The notes under the pieces were generated by a model. The model saw only the letters and a program-made list of their open reading frames with translations. It was not told where the DNA came from and did not search any database. Below are positions 18,606 to 25,964 of a stretch of 64,000 nucleotides of DNA, piece by piece. The stretch's first letter is position 1. Every line of letters begins with the position of its first letter. This DNA is from Curtobacterium aurantiacum (GTDB taxonomy: Bacteria; Actinomycetota; Actinomycetes; Actinomycetales; Microbacteriaceae), in NCBI RefSeq assembly GCF_018598555.1, contig NZ_JAHEWN010000001.1, forward strand, positions 344,039-408,038, written 5' to 3'. The position numbers were made by a program, and so were the translations under genes.

Positions 18606-19921
18606 CAGCCCTTGATGCCGAGCTGCTGTGCCTGCTGGACGACGTCGTCGTCGTACTGGTCGGCGCCCTTGCTCGCGGAGGTGATGCCCGAGCCGACCTG
18701 CACGCAGATCTTCTCGAGGTTCGGGCCCTTGATCGGGGACAGGAACTCGAGCGCGGGGCTCGCCTTGCCGTCGTCCAGGTACTTCTGCAGGTCGTCGATC
18801 ATCGGGGGCACGTCGTCCGGCAGCGAGCAGGTCGAGATGACGTACGGGCCGGCGGGGGTACCGGTGTCGTTCTGCACCTGGCAGCCCTCGGTGGAGTTCG
18901 CGAAGGCGACGAACTTCTTCGCCGCCGCCAGCTTGTCGCCCGTGGTCGTCTTCGGGATGTACAGGCCGTTCGGCTCCCAGATCGTCAGGTTCGTGTCCGC
19001 GGCGTCCTCGGCGGGCAGGGCGAACGCTCCGATGTCGTCGACGGCGTCGGGGGAGTCCTGCTGGATCGCGGAGATCGCGTTCGTGAGCATTGGGTACTGC
19101 GCGCCGGTGCCGTCGGCCAGCATCTTCAGACCGTTCGCCTGCGTGGCCGAGGCGTAGTCCTCGTTGTAGAGGTCCTTGTCCTTGCCCTCGGCGAGGTGCT
19201 CGAACCCGGCGAGTGCGGGTTCGTCGGCGTAGGACTCCTTGTTGGCGGTGTAGTCGTCCGCCCACTTCTCGTCCTGTGCGGTGATGTTCGCGAAGTCGCC
19301 GAGGACGAACAGCTGGCTGGTCCAGGTGTCGCCGTAGGTCTGGATGATCGGGGCGACGTCGCCGGCGTCCTTGATCTTCTCGCTGTTGCTGATGAACTCG
19401 TCCCACGTGGTCGGGACCTCGAGGCCGAGGTCGTCGTAGACCTTCGTGTTGTAGAGCACCGCACCGCCGAAGCTCGTGCCGAACGGGGCGCCGTACATGC
19501 CCTTGTCGGTGCTGACGACCTTGGTGAACTGCGGGTCGACGTCGCCCGCCCACTTCTCGTCGGACAGGTCCACCAGGGTGTTGTCCGGGTTGAGGGCCTG
19601 CATGAGCGAGCCGGAGTTGTAGTTGAAGACGTCGGCGGCCTCGCCGGTCGACAGCCGGGTCTTGATCAGGTTGTCGCCGTCGGTGCCCTGGGGCCGGGTG
19701 TCGAACTTGACGGTGATGTCGGTGTTGGCCTTCTCGAAGGCCTCGATGAGCGGCTTCGCGGTGGCCGCGGTGGCCGGGGCGTTGTCGGCCTGGTAGGTGA
19801 TCTCGACCTTGCCGCCGCCTTCGTCGGCGGAGCCGCCGGACGAGCACGCTGCGAGCCCGCCGATCAGGACCGTCGCGCCGCCGATGGCGATCGCGCGCTT
19901 GGTCATGGAACGAACTGACAT
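18602..19921 (-). CDS. Extracellular sugar-binding lipoprotein of the ABC importer
   Basis: The 439-residue protein starts with MSVRSMTKRAIAIGGATVLI and a lipobox LAAC at about residue 25, so it is anchored to the outer membrane face by a lipid on that cysteine. The mature part has the family 1 solute-binding pattern (VEITYQADNAPATAATAKPLIEAF, split by typical spacing; YGAPFGTSFGGAVLYNTKVYDDLG). AGGAGG followed by TAAGGA lies just upstream of the ATG. It is the first gene of the importer operon and is preceded by two LacI-type operator sites. The ligand is inferred to be rhamnose or a rhamnose oligosaccharide. Confidence 0.93.
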   Translation of the reverse strand: MSVRSMTKRAIAIGGATVLIGGLAACSSGGSADEGGGKVEITYQADNAPATAATAKPLIEAFEKANTDITVKFDTRPQGTDGDNLIKTRLSTGEAADVFNYNSGSLMQALNPDNTLVDLSDEKWAGDVDPQFTKVVSTDKGMYGAPFGTSFGGAVLYNTKVYDDLGLEVPTTWDEFISNSEKIKDAGDVAPIIQTYGDTWTSQLFVLGDFANITAQDEKWADDYTANKESYADEPALAGFEHLAEGKDKDLYNEDYASATQANGLKMLADGTGAQYPMLTNAISAIQQDSPDAVDDIGAFALPAEDAADTNLTIWEPNGLYIPKTTTGDKLAAAKKFVAFANSTEGCQVQNDTGTPAGPYVISTCSLPDDVPPMIDDLQKYLDDGKASPALEFLSPIKGPNLEKICVQVGSGITSASKGADQYDDDVVQQAQQLGIKGW

Positions 19922-20010
19922 TCCTTACCTCCTCGTAAGGCCCGGGGCTGGGGTACCCCGGGTGAAACGGACCCGGATCCCGCGCCGTCGCGGAGTCCGG
20001 TTACTGCGTT

Positions 20011-20060
20011 TTAGAACGTTTCAATCAGGATGGAACCATGCGGATTGAAGCGTGTCAATC
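20011..20060 (-). promoter_or_regulatory. Two LacI-type operators before the ABC importer
   Basis: Site 1 (20011-20024, read TTGAAACGTTCTAA on the coding strand) has one consensus half and one weaker half. Site 2 (20043-20060) is GATTGA-N6-TCAATC, a clean dyad whose half contains TTGACA, a -35-like box on the coding strand. Their centres are about 34 bases apart, allowing cooperative binding or looping. They probably answer to one of the two LacI regulators next door. Confidence 0.65.
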
Positions 20061-20159
20061 GCTGTGCCGATTTCGTTACGCGATCCCGCGGAGCGGGGTG
20101 CGGGGTGGTGCGGGGCGGGCGCTCGCTTGCCCGCTCGCTCGCTCGCTCGTCCATCCGTC

Positions 20160-20224
20160 CGGTGCGAGGTTCCACACTCCGTGACGGGCGCGCGGGCTCG
20201 CACGGAGTGCGGAACCTCGCACCG
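20160..20224. repeat. GTGCGAGGTTC palindrome family, copy 1
   Basis: Two 24-base arms (20160-20183 and 20201-20224) pair with a single mismatch around a 17-base loop; the arms carry GTGCGAGGTTCC and CACTCCGTG. A second copy is at 22822-22882, on the other side of the two LacI genes. The region 19922-20470 holds no gene; it contains the operators, this palindrome and a duplicated G-rich block. Confidence 0.8.
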
Positions 20225-20331
20225 AGCCGACGCGCGGTGCTGCACCGTGCGGTGGTCGCGCCGCCCGCCGGCCGGGAGGCCCGTGTCGGCCCCGTCCCGC
20301 GCCTCCCGTCCGGTGCCCGGTCGCGTCCGCG

Positions 20332-20436
20332 GGGCGAGTCTCGGCTCCGCGGGCAGGATGCGGCCGTCCGGGGGCGAGGGCGAGGGCGAGGGCGAGTCTC
20401 GGCTCCGCGGGCAGGATGCGGCCGTCCGGGGGCGAG
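20332..20436. repeat. Duplicated 45-base block with GGCGAG hexamer run
   Basis: The block GGCGAGTCTCGGCTCCGCGG...CCGTCCGGGGGCGAG occurs at about 20333-20378 and again at 20391-20436, 58 bases apart and almost identical. Between them the hexamer GGCGAG is repeated four times (20373-20396). It lies just after the stop codon of the first LacI gene and looks like recent slippage or duplication. Confidence 0.75.
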
Positions 20437-20470
20437 TCCTGTCCGCCGGGCCGAGTCTCGGCTGGCGCGG

Positions 20471-21577
20471 TCAGGCCTCGGTGCGCCTCGGGTCGCTCGA
20501 CGTGATCGTGCCCGCGACGGCGGCCGCGGCGGCTGCTGCGGCCGCGCCCTCGCGACCGAGCGTGCTCTCGCGCGGCACCAGCTCGCTGCCGAGCACGACG
20601 GTCCGGTGCACGTGCATCGGGTCGGTGAGTTCCTCGAGCAGCAGTTCCACCGCGGCCGCACCCATCTCCGAGCCGTGCATCGTCACCGAGGTCAGCGGCA
20701 CCGCACCACCCCACGCCACGGAGTTGTGGTCGCAGCCCGACACGGGGATGTCCTCGGGGACGCGGATCCCGGCGGCTCGGAGCTCGGAGACGACGGCCAT
20801 CGCGAGCAGGTCGGTCACACCCAGTACCCCGTCGGGGCGTTCGTCCTCGGGCATCCGGGCGATGCGGAGCCCGGCGTCGGTGCCACCCGGCGGGTCGATG
20901 TCCCCGGCGTCGACGTCGAGGAGCTCGACCCCCGGGTGCGCCGCGACGGCCCGCAGCACACCGGCCCGTCGGCGGTCGACGGGCTGCAGGTCCGGACGGG
21001 CGCTCACGAACCCGATGCGTCGGCACCCGCGGTCGATCAGGTGCTCGGTCGCCAGGAACCCGGCCTGCTCGTTGTCCACGACCACCGCGCAGGCGTCGAG
21101 TTCGTTCGGTTCGTAGTTGACGTACACGACGGGTCGGCCGTGGCGCCGCGCGACCTCGACCTGGTCGCGGGACTCCGTCATCGAGGCGAGCAGGATCCCC
21201 GACACCCGGGCGCTCTCGAGGTAGGCGAGGTGTTCGCCCTGCGCCTGCAGGTCGTCCTCGCTGCTGGCGATCAGCAGGGTGAAGCCGCGTTGCCGCGCGG
21301 CAAGCTGTGCGCCGTTGACCATGTCGCTGAACAGGGAGTTCCGCAGCGACATCACCACCAGACCGATCGCGCGCGTGCTGCCGGACACCAGCGCCCGGGC
21401 GTTGCGGTTCGGCGTGTACCCGAGTGCGTCGATCGCGTCCCGCACGCGTGCGGCGGTCGCGTCGGCGACCCGCTCGGGGTGGTTCAGGACGTTCGAAACC
21501 GTGGCGAGCGAGACCCCGGCCCGGGCTGCGACGTGGTGCACGCTCGGCGGGCCGACGCGCCGGGGGACATGCACCAT
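20471..21577 (-). CDS. LacI-family transcriptional regulator 1
   Basis: The 368-residue protein has an N-terminal helix-turn-helix (SVHHVAARAGVSLATVSNVL) and hinge helix (NRNARALVSGSTRAIGLVV), followed by a periplasmic-binding-protein-like sensor domain (GILLASMTESRDQVEVA; VSGCDHNSVAWGGAVPLTSV). LacI proteins of sugar loci usually repress transport and breakdown genes and leave DNA when the sugar binds. The C-terminus ends in a nine-residue alanine run before the polar tail, which is not part of the usual fold. It is 43 bases downstream of the second LacI gene on the same strand. Confidence 0.93.
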   Translation of the reverse strand: MVHVPRRVGPPSVHHVAARAGVSLATVSNVLNHPERVADATAARVRDAIDALGYTPNRNARALVSGSTRAIGLVVMSLRNSLFSDMVNGAQLAARQRGFTLLIASSEDDLQAQGEHLAYLESARVSGILLASMTESRDQVEVARRHGRPVVYVNYEPNELDACAVVVDNEQAGFLATEHLIDRGCRRIGFVSARPDLQPVDRRRAGVLRAVAAHPGVELLDVDAGDIDPPGGTDAGLRIARMPEDERPDGVLGVTDLLAMAVVSELRAAGIRVPEDIPVSGCDHNSVAWGGAVPLTSVTMHGSEMGAAAVELLLEELTDPMHVHRTVVLGSELVPRESTLGREGAAAAAAAAAVAGTITSSDPRRTEA

Positions 21578-21620
21578 GCTCCGATCGTAGGCGGCGGGAG
21601 AGCGGTGTCCGGACCGCGCC

Positions 21621-22631
21621 CTAGGCGTCGGCGACGGAGGACTGCCGCACCACGAGCTCCGGTGTGAACTCCACGTGCTCGAGGTCGATGTCCTGCCCCT
21701 GCTCGACCTGCTTCGTCAGGAGTTCGATCGCGCGGCGACCGAGGTCCTGCGCGGGCTGCCGTACGGACGTCAGTGGGACCACGGCGGACTCGGCGAACGC
21801 GATGTCGTCGTAGCCGACGATGGCGATCTGCTCGGGGACCGCGATGGTGCCGCGCATGATGAAGGCCTGTTCGAGCCCGACGGCGAGCAGGTCGTTGGCG
21901 GCGAAGACGGCGTCCGGGCGTTCGGCGGCCGGCCGGGCCTGGATCGCTTCGCCGATGCGGCGCCCTTCGAGCACGGACAGCGAGGTGGTCGGCAGGGCTT
22001 CGAGCCGGATGCCCGCGGCCTGGGCGGCGGCGAGTGCCCCGGCGTGCCGGTCGGCGACCTGGCGGATGCCGAACGGCCCGCCGACGAAGGCGATGTGGGT
22101 GCGGCCGATCGCCGCGAGGTGCTCGACCGCGATGCGACCACCGGCGATGTCGTCGACCGAGACCGAGGCGAAGTGCTCGTCGTCGGCGCGACGGTCCACC
22201 AGCACCACGGCGGTGCCCTGGTCACGCAGCCGTGCGAGGCGGGACAGGTCGTCGCCGGCGGGGGAGATCAGGAGTCCGGCGACACGGCGTTCCTCGAACA
22301 GGTCGACGTAGGTGCGTTCGCGGTCGGTCGACTCGTCGGAGTTGCCGATCAACACCGCGAGGCCGTTGTCCATCGCGGCGTCCTCGGCGCCCCGGGCGAC
22401 GTCGGTGAAGAACGGGTTGCCGCCGTCGAGCACGATGAGGCCGACGGTGGAGCTGCGCCCGGCCCGGAGCTGCCGTGCGGAGTCGTTGCGGACGAACCCG
22501 AGCGTCGCGATCGCCGACTGCACGCGTTCCACCGTGCCGGGAGCGACCTTGTCGGGGCGGTTCAACACGTTCGACACCGTGCCGAGGGACACGCCCGCGA
22601 GCGCTGCCACCTCTCGCACACTGACCGCCAT
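21621..22631 (-). CDS. LacI-family transcriptional regulator 2
   Basis: The 336-residue protein opens MAVSVREVAALAGVSLGTVS, the recognition-helix region, with hinge segment NDSARQLRAGRSSTVGLIVL and a sugar-sensing domain ending in AIVGYDDIAFAESAVVPLTSV. The ATG at 22631 was chosen because the upstream frame translates repeat DNA. Two adjacent but clearly different LacI proteins suggest that the rhamnose pathway and the rhamnoside importer respond to separate ligands, or that one controls the other; the sequence cannot tell which binds which operator. Confidence 0.93.
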   Translation of the reverse strand: MAVSVREVAALAGVSLGTVSNVLNRPDKVAPGTVERVQSAIATLGFVRNDSARQLRAGRSSTVGLIVLDGGNPFFTDVARGAEDAAMDNGLAVLIGNSDESTDRERTYVDLFEERRVAGLLISPAGDDLSRLARLRDQGTAVVLVDRRADDEHFASVSVDDIAGGRIAVEHLAAIGRTHIAFVGGPFGIRQVADRHAGALAAAQAAGIRLEALPTTSLSVLEGRRIGEAIQARPAAERPDAVFAANDLLAVGLEQAFIMRGTIAVPEQIAIVGYDDIAFAESAVVPLTSVRQPAQDLGRRAIELLTKQVEQGQDIDLEHVEFTPELVVRQSSVADA

Positions 22632-22693
22632 GTGGCCATCCTGGCATCGGCGCGGTCCGCGCGGTCGGCCCGCGCCGTGATCTGTGGAAAACG

Positions 22694-22737
22694 CGGACGG
22701 GAGGCGCGGGGCGGGCCGGTGCCGGGCCTCCCGTCCG
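22694..22737. repeat. Partial copy of the GACGGGAGGCCCG palindrome family
   Basis: CGGACGGGAGGC (22694-22705) pairs with GCCTCCCGTCCG (22726-22737); the middle has diverged. GGTGGTCGCGTCGAC follows, the same outer flank seen beside the copies at 25823 and 43211. Confidence 0.7.
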
Positions 22738-22821
22738 TGGGGTGGTCGCGTCGACTGCCCGCGCACGGTGCGAGGTACGCGGCGTGTGCGATGCGCGCGG
22801 CCGGTGCGATGCGCGCGGATG

Positions 22822-22955
22822 GTGCGAGGTTCTGCACTCGGTGCGGGGCGGGAGAGGTCGCACGGAGTGCGCAACCTCGCACGGGGCGGGCGCCCCTCGC
22901 ACGGTGCGGGCGCAACCTCGCACCGGGCGAGCGACCCCTCGCACGGTGCGAGGGG
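22822..22955. repeat. GTGCGAGGTTC palindrome family, copy 2, with extra half copies
   Basis: Arms at 22822-22845 and 22859-22882 match with three mismatches in 24. The motif GCAACCTCGCAC recurs at about 22911-22922, and CCCCTCGCAC-g-GTGCGAGGGG (22935-22955) is a further perfect hairpin. The whole space 22632-23056 between the divergent LacI and MFS genes is free of coding sequence and filled by these repeats and the MFS promoter. Confidence 0.75.
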
Positions 22956-22998
22956 GCGTCCGGCGAAGCCGCTCTTGCCAGCGCGCACACCGGAGCGC

Positions 22999-23031
22999 TA
23001 TCGTCCTCGTCGTCCCGTTGAAACGATTCAC
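22999..23031 (+). promoter_or_regulatory. Promoter and LacI-type operator of the rhamnose MFS gene
   Basis: TATCGT (22999-23004) is a probable -10 box, and TTGAAACGATTCAC (23018-23031) lies at or just after the expected start of transcription. The operator matches the one in front of rhaI when read on the opposite strand, so both units are likely under the same repressor. Confidence 0.72.
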
Positions 23032-23056
23032 CGACGAACACGCGAACGGAGGACCA

Positions 23057-24412
23057 ATGGCGGTCCGCATCGGAGCCCGGAACACCACGGGCTGGAAGGC
23101 CACCGTCTCGGTGGCCATGTCGAACTACATCGAGTCGGGGTCGATCATCGCGATCGCCACGAGCCTCAGCCTCTGGCAGGCCGAGTTCCGCATCGGCGAC
23201 CTCGAGGTCGGCCTGCTCGCGAGCCTGTCCGCGAACGCCTTCGGTGCCGCCGTCGGCGCGATCGTCGGCGGACCGCTGTGCGACCGGTACGGACGGAAGT
23301 TCATCTACACGTACGACCTGCTCCTCTACATGCTCGGCATCCTGCTCGCGGTGTTCGCCGGCAGCTACGGCATGCTCCTGGTCGGCTTCATCCTGACCGG
23401 CATCGCCGTCGGGGCGGGCGTGCCGGCGAGCTGGACCTACATCGCCGAGCAGGCCCCCGCGGACAAGCGTGCGGCCCACGTCGGCACGGCACAGCTCGCG
23501 TGGTCGATCGGGCCGATGGTCGGGTTCGCCCTGGCGATCGCCGCGGCACCGCTCGGCCTGCTCGGCAGCCGCCTCATCTTCGCCCACCTGTTCGTCGTCG
23601 CCGCGATCGTGTGGTGGCTCCGCCGCGGGCTGCCCGAGTCGGCGATCTGGAAGGACGAGCGCGCGGCCACCGGCACGGCGAACTTCTTCCACGGGATCAC
23701 GCAGCTGTTCAGCCGCCGGAAGAACCTGACCGCGATGCTGTTGCTGTTCGGCGTCTACGCGCTCTGGAACACTGTCGCCGGGCAGGCCGGCATCTTCCAG
23801 CCCCGGGTGTACGCGGCGACCGGGGTCACGAGCGTCACCGAGCAGTACGGGTTGCAGATCCTGGTCTGGGGCTGCACCGTGGCCGCGACGTACTTCGGCT
23901 TCATGCGGTACGCCGACCGGGTCAGCCGCCGCACGCTCTACGCCGCCGGGGCCGTGCTGGCGATCATCGCATGGGCCGTGCTCATCTACGCGCCCGCCAA
24001 CCTCGGCACCCTGCTGTTCTTCGCCGTGGCGTGGGGCATCTCGTCTGGCATCGGCGCACAGGCGTTCTACGGCCTGTGGACGAGCGAGCTCTTCGCCACC
24101 CGGTACCGCGCCAGCGCCCAGGGCGTGCTGTTCCTGGCCGCCCGGGTCATGGTCGGCCTGCTGAGCATCTGGTTCCCGCTGCTGCTGTCGGACATCGGGC
24201 TGCGAGCCCTCGGCGGCCTGATCCTCGGGCTCCTCGCGCTGTCGTTCCTGGTCGGCACGATCTGGGCACCGCGCACCCAGGGCAAGACCCTCGAGGCGAT
24301 CGAGGCCGAGCGCTACGGCACCGTCACCACGGTCACCGGGACGGTCCGCACCGCCGACGAGCGCACCGTCCACGACGCCGAGCAGCGTCGCCGCGAACAG
24401 GCCGGCCGGTGA
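23057..24412 (+). CDS. MFS transporter, sugar porter-like; probable rhamnose uptake
   Basis: The 451-residue protein has twelve predicted helices and the MFS motif GGPLCDRYGRKFIYTYDLL between helices 2 and 3. The C-terminal half contains YGLWTSELFATRYRASAQG, typical of sugar/aromatic-acid porters. The start at 23057 has GGAGG seven bases upstream. It is followed, with a four-base overlap, by rhamnose mutarotase, which strongly suggests that its cargo is L-rhamnose. It would be the second import route beside the ABC system. A charged tail of about 30 residues ends the protein. Confidence 0.88.
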   Translation: MAVRIGARNTTGWKATVSVAMSNYIESGSIIAIATSLSLWQAEFRIGDLEVGLLASLSANAFGAAVGAIVGGPLCDRYGRKFIYTYDLLLYMLGILLAVFAGSYGMLLVGFILTGIAVGAGVPASWTYIAEQAPADKRAAHVGTAQLAWSIGPMVGFALAIAAAPLGLLGSRLIFAHLFVVAAIVWWLRRGLPESAIWKDERAATGTANFFHGITQLFSRRKNLTAMLLLFGVYALWNTVAGQAGIFQPRVYAATGVTSVTEQYGLQILVWGCTVAATYFGFMRYADRVSRRTLYAAGAVLAIIAWAVLIYAPANLGTLLFFAVAWGISSGIGAQAFYGLWTSELFATRYRASAQGVLFLAARVMVGLLSIWFPLLLSDIGLRALGGLILGLLALSFLVGTIWAPRTQGKTLEAIEAERYGTVTTVTGTVRTADERTVHDAEQRRREQAGR

Positions 24413-24750
24413 CCCGCGTCTGCTTCCGGCTGCAGGTGCAGGTCGAGCTGCTCGACGCCTACCGCGAGCGGCACGCCGCCGTGTGGCCGGCGATGCTCCG
24501 GGCGATCGCGGTGGCGGGGCGGCGGAACTACTCGCTGTTCCTCGACGACGACGGGCTGCTCATCGGGTACTACGAGACGGACTCGGTGGCCGATGCGGAC
24601 GCGGCGCTCGCCGCGTCCGCGGTGGCTGCGGCGTGGGAGGCGCACATGCAGGACCTCTTCGCCGGGTCCACCGGGCGCGCCGACCAGACGGCGCGGGTGC
24701 TGCCCGAGGTCTTCAACCTCGAGGACCAGTTGGCGGCCGCGCCGGACTGA
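24409..24750 (+). CDS. rhaM: L-rhamnose mutarotase
   Basis: The 113-residue protein equilibrates alpha- and beta-L-rhamnose. Family marks are VCFRLQVQVELLDAYRERHA (substrate-contacting residues), VWPAMLRAIAVAGRRNYSLFL and the YYETD segment; the ending LPEVFNLEDQ is near-invariant in the family. The GTG start at 24409 overlaps the MFS stop (GTGA). A strong hairpin follows. Confidence 0.94.
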   Translation: MTRVCFRLQVQVELLDAYRERHAAVWPAMLRAIAVAGRRNYSLFLDDDGLLIGYYETDSVADADAALAASAVAAAWEAHMQDLFAGSTGRADQTARVLPEVFNLEDQLAAAPD

Positions 24751-24768
24751 CAGTCGGACGCGGACTTC

Positions 24769-24819
24769 GTGAGCAGGAATGGTCGGGTCCGCCGGCGCGA
24801 CCCGACCATTCCTGCTCAC
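24769..24819. terminator. Perfect 21-bp stem hairpin between rhaM and the phosphodiesterase gene
   Basis: The 21 bases at 24769-24789 pair perfectly with 24799-24819; the loop has nine bases. The left arm begins GTGAGCAGGAATGG. It lies 18 bases after the rhaM stop. It lacks a U-tract and does not belong to the repeat families seen elsewhere in the window. Confidence 0.8.
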
Positions 24820-24868
24820 CAAGCGCCCGCCGCACCCGACTGACGGGGGCCGTCGCTACCGTGGGCGC

Positions 24869-25789
24869 ATGCAGCCGCCAGCAGCCGGGACCCTCCGCAT
24901 CCTCCACCTCTCCGACACCCACCTGACCGGCGACGGCGCCCTGCACCAGGGCACGGTCGACACCACGGCCGCGCTCGAACGGCTGCTCGCCCACGTCGAC
25001 GACGTGCCCGGCATCGGACTCGTGGTGGTGTCCGGAGACGTCTCCGAGGACGGCAGCCCCGAGTCCTACGCGACGGTGCGGGACCGCGTCGGCGGCTGGG
25101 CGGAGCGGCACGGAGCGGCCTTCGTCGCGGTGCCCGGCAACCACGACCAGCGCGAGGGGTTCCGCCGGGTCCTGGCGAACGGGCACGTCCTGGGCCAGGG
25201 CGGCACGGCGCTCATGCACACGATGGAGTACCTGCCGCCGACGGTCCCGGTCTCCGGGCAGTCGGTCGTCGCCGGGCGTCGGATCGTGACCGTCGACACG
25301 AGCGTCCCGGGTGCCGGGTACGGCGAGCTCAGCGACACGGCGCTCGAGCGCCTGCGCACAGCCATCGCCGAAGGCGAAGACGACGCCCCGCACGGCACCG
25401 TCGTCGTCCTGCACCACCCGCCGCTCCCCGCCCCGACCGAGCTGCACGAGGCCCTCCGCCTGCAGAACCCCGAGGCGCTCGCCGACGTCATCCGCGGTTC
25501 CGACCTGCGGGTCGTCCTCGCCGGCCACTACCACCACCACTTCGCCGGGTCGCTCGCCGGCGTCCCGGTCCTCGTCGCCCCCGGCGTCGCGAACGACACC
25601 GACGTCGTCGGCCCCTACGACGAAGAATCCGCGGTCGTCGACAGCGGCGCGCTCGTCGTCGACGTCGCCACGGACGGCTCCGTCTGGTCCACACCGGTCC
25701 GCGTTCCGCGGGGCGACGCCGACCCGCGGGCCTTCCACCTCGACGCCGGGACCGTCCGGTCCGTCATCGCGGCCGCCGGCAAGCACTGA
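24869..25789 (+). CDS. Metallophosphoesterase, cyclic-nucleotide phosphodiesterase (CpdA/Icc-like)
   Basis: The 306-residue protein carries the full set of metal-ligand motifs: LSDTHLTGD (residues about 14-22), VVSGDVSEDG, VPGNHDQ, VVLHHPPLP and AGHYHHHF. These bind two metals in enzymes that hydrolyse 3',5'-cyclic AMP or similar phosphodiesters. The ATG at 24869 lies six bases after TACCGT, a leaderless arrangement. It is probably cytoplasmic, with no signal peptide. The true substrate is not certain from sequence. Confidence 0.88.
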   Translation: MQPPAAGTLRILHLSDTHLTGDGALHQGTVDTTAALERLLAHVDDVPGIGLVVVSGDVSEDGSPESYATVRDRVGGWAERHGAAFVAVPGNHDQREGFRRVLANGHVLGQGGTALMHTMEYLPPTVPVSGQSVVAGRRIVTVDTSVPGAGYGELSDTALERLRTAIAEGEDDAPHGTVVVLHHPPLPAPTELHEALRLQNPEALADVIRGSDLRVVLAGHYHHHFAGSLAGVPVLVAPGVANDTDVVGPYDEESAVVDSGALVVDVATDGSVWSTPVRVPRGDADPRAFHLDAGTVRSVIAAAGKH

Positions 25790-25822
25790 GCACCCACCGG
25801 GTGCGGTGGACGCGCATGACGG

Positions 25823-25866
25823 CGGACGGGAGGCCCGTGGCCGGGCCGCCACGGGCCTCCCGTCCG
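25823..25866. repeat. Palindromic intergenic repeat (GACGGGAGGCCCG family), copy 3
   Basis: Arms of 19 bases (25823-25841 and 25848-25866) pair perfectly around a six-base loop. TGGTCGCGTCC follows at about 25872, and GGACGCG precedes at 25808, forming the outer arms also seen at copies 1 and 4. It stands after the phosphodiesterase gene. Confidence 0.85.
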
Positions 25867-25964
25867 TCGTCTGGTCGCGTCCACAGCCCGGGTACCCCAC
25901 GTCTTCGGGTTGCGTGCGGGAACACCGAGTAGCACGGACGCACACCTGGAGCGAAGGAGCACCC

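Noticed and set aside
22632..23056. Small genes between the LacI and MFS genes
   Set aside because: Open frames here translate palindromic repeat DNA and have no ribosome site, so I treat the interval as non-coding.
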